A DNA stretch of 64,000 bases from contig NZ_FONV01000004.1 of the NCBI RefSeq assembly GCF_900113015.1, positions 310,001 to 374,000 of the forward strand, in the 5' to 3' direction. Positions within the stretch are counted from its first letter, which is position 1. Each line of letters starts with the position of its first letter. A program made the position numbers and the translations under genes. Below the pieces are notes generated by a model. The model did no database searches. It was not told the DNA's origin and saw nothing but the letters and a program-made list of their open reading frames with translations. This DNA is from Actinoplanes philippinensis (lineage in GTDB: Bacteria; Actinomycetota; Actinomycetes; Mycobacteriales; Micromonosporaceae). Of this stretch, positions 59,900-64,000 are shown piece after piece.

Positions 59900-61621
59900 A
59901 TGTCATTGAAAGCTCGCGCTCTGCTGGGCACCCTACTCCTGACTCTTGGATCTGTGAACGTTCCCACATCGGCGTCGGCCGCGCCGGTGTCGACGGCCTG
60001 CGCCACCACCGGGTCGGTCGACTTCGGGGTGGACCTGGCCGGCGACGGATGGAAGTTCACCACCGGCGACGACCCGGCCTGGTCCGACCCGTCCTTCACC
60101 GACACCGGCTGGCGGGACTGGACCGTCCCGGACAACTGGGGCGACCACGACGACCTCAGCTCGTACGACGGCTTCGCCTGGTACCGCAGGACGTTCACGC
60201 TGCCGGCCCGCCCGGACGGGGTCACCGACGCGGCCGTCGTCGCGGCACTCGGCAAGATCGACGACGCGGATCAGGCCTTCCTCAACGGGCGGGAGATCGG
60301 GCGCACCGGGGGCTTCCCGCCGTCGTTCGACTCCACCTGGGAGGTGCCCCGCGAGTACTACCCGGCGGACGGGCTGCTGCGGTGGGGCGCCGTCAACGTC
60401 CTCGCCGTCCGGGTCTACGACGGCACCGGGGGCGGCGGCTTCTACCAGGGGCCGGTCGGGCTCTACTCCAAGGCCCGCCTCCGCGCGCTCGCCGGGAACA
60501 CCGGGACGGCGGCCACCCGTACCCAATTGGCTCACGCCTGTGCGGTGCTGGACCGCCAGCATCGTGCCGTCGCCGCCGGGGACGTCCGCGGCTATGCCGC
60601 GACCCTGGCCGACGGGTTCTTCCACCAGGGCGACACCGCCACCCGGCGGATCGCCGGCCTGCGCGAGCTGCTCAAGGCCGGCCGGGTCACACTGACCGAC
60701 GCGCAGGCCGAGGTGTACGTGGACGGCCAGGGCCGCCTGATCGTCGACACCATCCGCACCTGGACCGGGCTGCCGCCGGCACGCGAGCTGCTGCACATCG
60801 ACCCGCGCCGCCCGGTCGAACTCGGTGACCACTCCCGGTTCTTCCGCGACGACTACGCCTCCGCGGCGATGGGCCGGCGAGCGCAGTTCAACGTGTACCT
60901 GCCGAAGGACTACACCCGCACCGGCGCCCGGCGGTTCCCGGTGGTGTACATGCTGAACGGCTTCAACGGCAGCAACATCGAGTGGGAGGCACGCGACATC
61001 GACACCGTCCTCGACCGGCTCGGCGTCGAGGCGATCGTGGTGTTCCCGGACGGCGGCAGCGGATGGTACGTGGACACGTCCGCCGGAAAGTACCGGACGA
61101 TGATCGTGGACGAGATCGTGCCGCTCGTCGACCGGGCGTACCGGACCGTCGCCGACCGTGACCACCGCGGGATCAGCGGCGTGTCGATGGGCGGGCAGGG
61201 CGCGTTCACGCTCGGGCTGGCCAACCCCACGGTGTTCAGCTCGATCGCCAGTCACATGGGGGCGCTCAGCCTGCCGCCGCTGGCCGGGACGTCCGCCGAA
61301 CAGGCCGCCAACGCCGGGCTGCGACCGCTCACCCTGGTCGCCGGGATGTCCGCGGCCGACCTGAACCGGCACCGGTACTACTTCGACGGCGGCGACTCCG
61401 ACGACTACCGGTTCGGGGTTGCGGCCCAGCAGATGAGCACGGCGCTGGCCGCGAAGGGGGTCCGCCACGATTACCAGCTGGGCGCCGGGCGGCACGACGA
61501 CGCGTACTGGATGCCGAAACTGGACCGGTCGTTCGGGCTGCACGCCGAACAGTTCGCGGCCCACCCGGTACGGCAGCCGCGTGAGCCCGAGCCGGTGAAG
61601 TCGCCGTACGTCTGGCCGTGA
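59900..61621 (+). CDS. Secreted three-domain esterase: jelly roll - SnoaL-like - esterase D type
   Basis: The ATG at 59900 has GGGAG 6 nt upstream; a TTGACA lies at 59823. The 573-residue product has a signal peptide (to about 28, ASA/APVST), a GH2-type sugar-binding jelly roll (about 40-190: GWRDWTVPDNWGDHDD, GFAWYRRTFTLP, DDADQAFLNGREIG), a SnoaL/NTF2-like insert (about 205-300) and a feruloyl/tributyrin esterase fold (about 310-560) with NVYLPKDYT, GISGVSMGGQGAFTLGL (nucleophile Ser) and a His in GAGRHDDAYW. It probably removes acyl groups from a polysaccharide. The three-part order is unusual. Confidence 0.85.
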   Translation: MSLKARALLGTLLLTLGSVNVPTSASAAPVSTACATTGSVDFGVDLAGDGWKFTTGDDPAWSDPSFTDTGWRDWTVPDNWGDHDDLSSYDGFAWYRRTFTLPARPDGVTDAAVVAALGKIDDADQAFLNGREIGRTGGFPPSFDSTWEVPREYYPADGLLRWGAVNVLAVRVYDGTGGGGFYQGPVGLYSKARLRALAGNTGTAATRTQLAHACAVLDRQHRAVAAGDVRGYAATLADGFFHQGDTATRRIAGLRELLKAGRVTLTDAQAEVYVDGQGRLIVDTIRTWTGLPPARELLHIDPRRPVELGDHSRFFRDDYASAAMGRRAQFNVYLPKDYTRTGARRFPVVYMLNGFNGSNIEWEARDIDTVLDRLGVEAIVVFPDGGSGWYVDTSAGKYRTMIVDEIVPLVDRAYRTVADRDHRGISGVSMGGQGAFTLGLANPTVFSSIASHMGALSLPPLAGTSAEQAANAGLRPLTLVAGMSAADLNRHRYYFDGGDSDDYRFGVAAQQMSTALAAKGVRHDYQLGAGRHDDAYWMPKLDRSFGLHAEQFAAHPVRQPREPEPVKSPYVWP

Positions 61622-61625
61622 CCGT

Positions 61626-61662
61626 GATCGGCCGGGCCGCTCCCGAGGCGGCCCGGCCGATC
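61626..61662. terminator. Hairpin after the esterase gene
   Basis: GATCGGCCGGGCCGC and GCGGCCCGGCCGATC form a perfect 15-bp stem around a 7-nt loop, 4 bp after the stop; the strongest terminator-like structure in the window. Confidence 0.85.
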
Positions 61663-61693
61663 CGCGGTCGCATCCATCGGCGAGAATGCACGC

Positions 61694-62293
61694 ATGCGGG
61701 ACGGCCTGTGGTGGATCGGCGGGTCCCCGTGCGCGGGCAAGACCACGGTGGCCGGGCGGATCGCCGGGCGGCGCGGCGTTCCGGTCTACTCCTGCGACGA
61801 CGCCTTCGCCCGGCACGCCGACGGTGGGCCGGTGCTGCGGAAGGTCACCGCGATGGGCGTCGGCGAGCGGCTCGCCCAGCCGGTCGAGGTGCAGGTCGAC
61901 GACGTGTTCGCGCTGTACCGGGAGGAATTCCCGCTGATCCTCGACGACCTGCGGGACGCCGTGGACGGGACCGTGGCCGAGGGCGCGGCGCTGCTGCCGG
62001 AACTGCTCGCCGGGATCGGCGTGCCGGCCGGCCGGGCGGTGTGGATCGTGCCGACGGTGGACTTCCAGGTCCGGCACTATCGGGCGCGGGCCTGGGCGCA
62101 CGAGCTGCTCGCCGGCCTCGACCGGCCGGACCTGGCCTTCGACCGGTGGATGCGCCGGGACGCCCTGTTCGCCGAGCGGGTCGCCCGCCAGGCACGTGAC
62201 CTGGGCTATCGGGTGATCGTCGCGGACGGCGGCCCGATCACGCCGTGGCCGGGGGAATCGACACTCGCGCGCGGGGACGGAGAAACGTCATGA
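61694..62293 (+). CDS. P-loop kinase-like protein (199 residues)
   Basis: The protein has a Walker A motif GGSPCAGKTT at residues 9-18 right at its N-terminus, an Asp pair (SCDDAFARHA) where small-molecule kinases bind substrate, and an LID-like Arg/Asp helix near FDRWMRRDALFAERVARQAR. This suits the adenylate/gluconate-kinase class of AAA_33 proteins, but the phosphoryl acceptor is unknown. GAGAAT ends 6 nt before the ATG. Its stop overlaps the monooxygenase start (ATGA), implying joint expression. Confidence 0.82.
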   Translation: MRDGLWWIGGSPCAGKTTVAGRIAGRRGVPVYSCDDAFARHADGGPVLRKVTAMGVGERLAQPVEVQVDDVFALYREEFPLILDDLRDAVDGTVAEGAALLPELLAGIGVPAGRAVWIVPTVDFQVRHYRARAWAHELLAGLDRPDLAFDRWMRRDALFAERVARQARDLGYRVIVADGGPITPWPGESTLARGDGETS

Positions 62294-63834
62294 GCGACCG
62301 GGCCGACGTCGTGATCGCCGGGATGGGGCCGGTGGGCGCGCTGCTCGCGGCCCTGCTCGGCAGCCGCGAGGTGGACACGATCGTGGTCGAGCCGCAGGAC
62401 GGCCCCTATCCGAAACCGCGGGCGGCGGTGCTCGACAGCGAGGCGCTGCGCGGGCTGGGCCTGGTGGCGGGGCTGGCCTCGTTCACGGAGTGGGGCACGC
62501 CGGTGGCCCGCAACGGCGTGGTCGGGCCGGACGGGCGGCCGCTGCTGATGATCGAACAGACCGGGCGGGCGTACGGGTTCCCCGCGCTGGCCCGGATCGA
62601 CCAGCCGGCGTTGGAGGGCGCGCTACGGGCGGCCGCCGCCGCGACCGGCCACGTCCGGGTCCTCACCGGCCGCCGGGTGACCGCGGTGGAGGACGGCGAC
62701 GACGACCGCCCGGGGACCACGATGGAGGACGGCGACGACGACCGCCCGGGGACCACGATGGAGGACGGCGACGACGACCGCCCGGGGACCACGATGGAGG
62801 ACGGCGACGACGGCCGCCCGGTGACCGCGGCGCGGAACGGCGGCGGGGTGACGGCCGTGCTCGACGACGGGCGGCGGGTGACCGGCCAGTGGCTGGTGGG
62901 CTGTGACGGCGTCGGGAGCACCGTGCGGGAGGCGGCCGGGATCGGTTTCTCCGGCACGACGTACCCCCAGCCGTGGTTGGTGGTCGACGCCCGGGGCGGC
63001 GATGTGGAGGGCGGGCCGAGCGTCGCCTTCGTGGCCGACGCCGCCCGGCCGTGCGTGGTGATGTCGCAGCCCGGCCGGTGGCGCTGGGAGTGGATGCTGC
63101 TGCCCGGCGAGGACCCGCAGGCGATGACCGCCGACGAGCGGGTGCGCCGGCTGGTCGGCGCGTGGACGGACCCGGACGGGCTGACGATCGAGCGGGCCAC
63201 CGTGTTCACCTTCCACGCGCGGATGGCCGGCCGGTGGCGGGCCGGGCGGATCCTGCTGGCCGGGGACGCGGCGCACGCCATGCCGCCGTTCGCGGGCGCC
63301 GGGCTCGGGATGGGGATCCGGGACGCCGTGTCACTGGCGTGGCGGCTGGCCGACGCGATCGGCGGGGACACCGGGCCGCTGGACGGCTACGAGGCCGACC
63401 GCCGGCCCGACGTCGCCAGGACCACGGCGCTGTCGCTGCGCATCGGCCGGATCGTGCAGAGCCGCAGCCGTACGGTCGTGCGCCTGATCCGCGGCCTGCT
63501 GCGGACCGTGGCCGCCATGCCCGGCGTCGAGCGCGCGGGCCGCCGGCCGCCGGCCCGCCGCGCCCTGCCGAACCCGCGGGTGCGCGTCGCGGGTGGCCCG
63601 CCGACCCCGTTGGACCAGGTCATCGGGTACCGGTGGGCCTACCTCGGGCACGGCTGCGATCCACGCGAGGTGATGCCCGCCGTCCCGGACGACGCGGTGC
63701 TGCTGGCCCTGGACCTGCCTGATCCGCGACCGGGCTGCCTGCCGATCACCGACCCGGACGGCCTGCTGTCCGGCCGCCAGGGAACCGTCACTGTCGTCCG
63801 CCCGGACCGTTTCCTCCAGGGCGCCCGCCGGTGA
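62290..63834 (+). CDS. FAD-dependent aromatic-type monooxygenase with inserted acidic repeat
   Basis: The 514-residue flavoprotein has VVIAGMGPVGALLAALLG (FAD Rossmann, about 8-25), the Asp-Gly motif LVGCDGVGSTVREAAG and the second FAD motif RILLAGDAAHAMPPFAGAG, with the family-typical shift GMGIRDAVSLAWRLA. It fits class A monooxygenases (PheA/TetX/MhpA type) that hydroxylate aromatic compounds with NAD(P)H. Between two strands near residue 135, a 12-residue acidic unit EDGDDDRPGTTM is repeated. The C-terminus keeps a thioredoxin-like tail in shortened form. The first gene of the pair is the P-loop protein. Confidence 0.88.
   Translation: MSDRADVVIAGMGPVGALLAALLGSREVDTIVVEPQDGPYPKPRAAVLDSEALRGLGLVAGLASFTEWGTPVARNGVVGPDGRPLLMIEQTGRAYGFPALARIDQPALEGALRAAAAATGHVRVLTGRRVTAVEDGDDDRPGTTMEDGDDDRPGTTMEDGDDDRPGTTMEDGDDGRPVTAARNGGGVTAVLDDGRRVTGQWLVGCDGVGSTVREAAGIGFSGTTYPQPWLVVDARGGDVEGGPSVAFVADAARPCVVMSQPGRWRWEWMLLPGEDPQAMTADERVRRLVGAWTDPDGLTIERATVFTFHARMAGRWRAGRILLAGDAAHAMPPFAGAGLGMGIRDAVSLAWRLADAIGGDTGPLDGYEADRRPDVARTTALSLRIGRIVQSRSRTVVRLIRGLLRTVAAMPGVERAGRRPPARRALPNPRVRVAGGPPTPLDQVIGYRWAYLGHGCDPREVMPAVPDDAVLLALDLPDPRPGCLPITDPDGLLSGRQGTVTVVRPDRFLQGARR
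62689..62832. repeat. 36-bp tandem repeat inside the monooxygenase gene
   Basis: Three identical 36-bp units (62689-62724, 62725-62760, 62761-62796) and a fourth diverging unit encode EDGDDDRPGTTM. The exact identity of the copies means recent expansion. The frame is kept. Confidence 0.95.
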
Positions 63835-63870
63835 GCCGGGCCGCCGCCGCGAGCCGGTGGTACGGATTTA

Positions 63871-63887
63871 CGTAATTACGATATGGT
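63871..63887 (+). promoter_or_regulatory. Palindrome and -10 of the right-edge gene
   Basis: The perfect 10-bp palindrome CGTAATTACG (63871-63880) abuts the -10 hexamer TATGGT (63882-63887), which ends 6 nt before the GTG at 63894. A protein bound there would block the promoter, as in autoregulated repressor genes. Confidence 0.55.
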
Positions 63888-63893
63888 GGGGCG

Positions 63894-64000
63894 GTGAGCG
63901 ACAACGACCGCCTCGCCGCGCTCGAACAGCGCGTGGCCGAGCTGGAACGACGATGCGGGAGCCGGCCGGCCGGCGACCCGCCGGCCCGCACGCCCGACAC
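63894..64000 (+). CDS. N-terminus of a probable regulator, cut by right edge
   Basis: Only 35 codons are visible. The GTG start has a leaderless -10 at 6 nt. The first 20 residues form a charged coiled coil (NDRLAALEQRVAELERR), then a Pro-rich stretch. Actinobacterial ArsR/HTH-type regulators often begin like this, and the palindrome at its promoter supports autoregulation. The identity is a guess until the rest is seen. Confidence 0.55.
   Translation, partial: MSDNDRLAALEQRVAELERRCGSRPAGDPPARTPD

Noticed and set aside
61933..62101. A 722-codon minus-strand frame across the esterase and kinase genes
   Set aside because: Antisense to two genes with clear domains and a strong terminator between them; no protein-like features.

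Overview
The window is high-GC actinomycete DNA. It has many GTG starts, several genes whose -10 hexamer lies 6-8 nt before the start codon (leaderless layout), Tat and lipobox signals, discoidin (F5/8C) modules on secreted glycan enzymes, and a sugar ABC importer with no ATPase of its own. A Micromonosporaceae-type soil genome such as Actinoplanes fits best; this is inference from style and content, not from a marker gene. I see no rRNA, tRNA, CRISPR array, integrase or insertion sequence. No gene-free stretch exceeds about 300 bases.

Region by region. 1-4.1 kb: a minus-strand unit (DUF6230, DUF6114, a Tat-exported FAD dehydrogenase cut by the window edge) with a TetR gene, and two plus-strand secreted proteins of unknown role. 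4.1-8.4 kb: housekeeping-like singles, including a stand-alone second IF-1 coupled to a GNAT gene, a class V aminotransferase and an SDR. 8.4-17.2 kb: two paralogous LacI regulators bracketing three secreted proteins that share the same N-terminal discoidin module (two carry DUF1996, one is a 987-residue GH16-like/TIM-barrel protein). A common LacI-type operator sits at their promoters and again at the sugar transporter promoter near 50.7 kb. 17.4-24.5 kb: unknown membrane-anchored and acidic proteins, an S37 peptidase, an APH-like kinase, and a thioesterase-MFS fusion whose thioesterase nucleophile is Gly. 24.7-27.5 kb: a sorbosone-dehydrogenase-like lipoprotein and a GH18 chitinase with a ricin-type domain. 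27.7-33 kb: an uncharacterised export/metal set of DUF4331, a TPR protein and a NicO/RcnA-like permease with an EF-hand loop and a long His-rich loop. 33.2-40.5 kb: a tannase-family esterase, a PAF-acetylhydrolase-like lipase translationally close to a two-component system, and a membrane-anchored S33 hydrolase.

40.6-59.8 kb is one coherent catabolic island on the minus strand. A myo-inositol operon (iolC, a DeoC/Cgl0158-type aldolase, iolB, iolD, iolE, iolG, and an unknown 545-residue protein) is followed by a separately promoted unit encoding a sugar-binding lipoprotein, two permeases, a Tat-exported PAP2 phosphatase with a PATR-like tail, a second Gfo/Idh dehydrogenase and a cytosolic GH38 alpha-mannosidase. 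A divergent GntR regulator sits beside a palindrome that contains the -35 elements of both directions. Together these genes look able to take a mannosylated, possibly phosphorylated inositol (for example a phosphatidylinositol-mannoside head group), trim it and burn the inositol; that substrate is inference. 59.9-64 kb: a three-domain secreted esterase, a P-loop kinase-like protein overlapping an FAD monooxygenase with a young internal 36-bp repeat, and the start of a probable regulator cut by the right edge.
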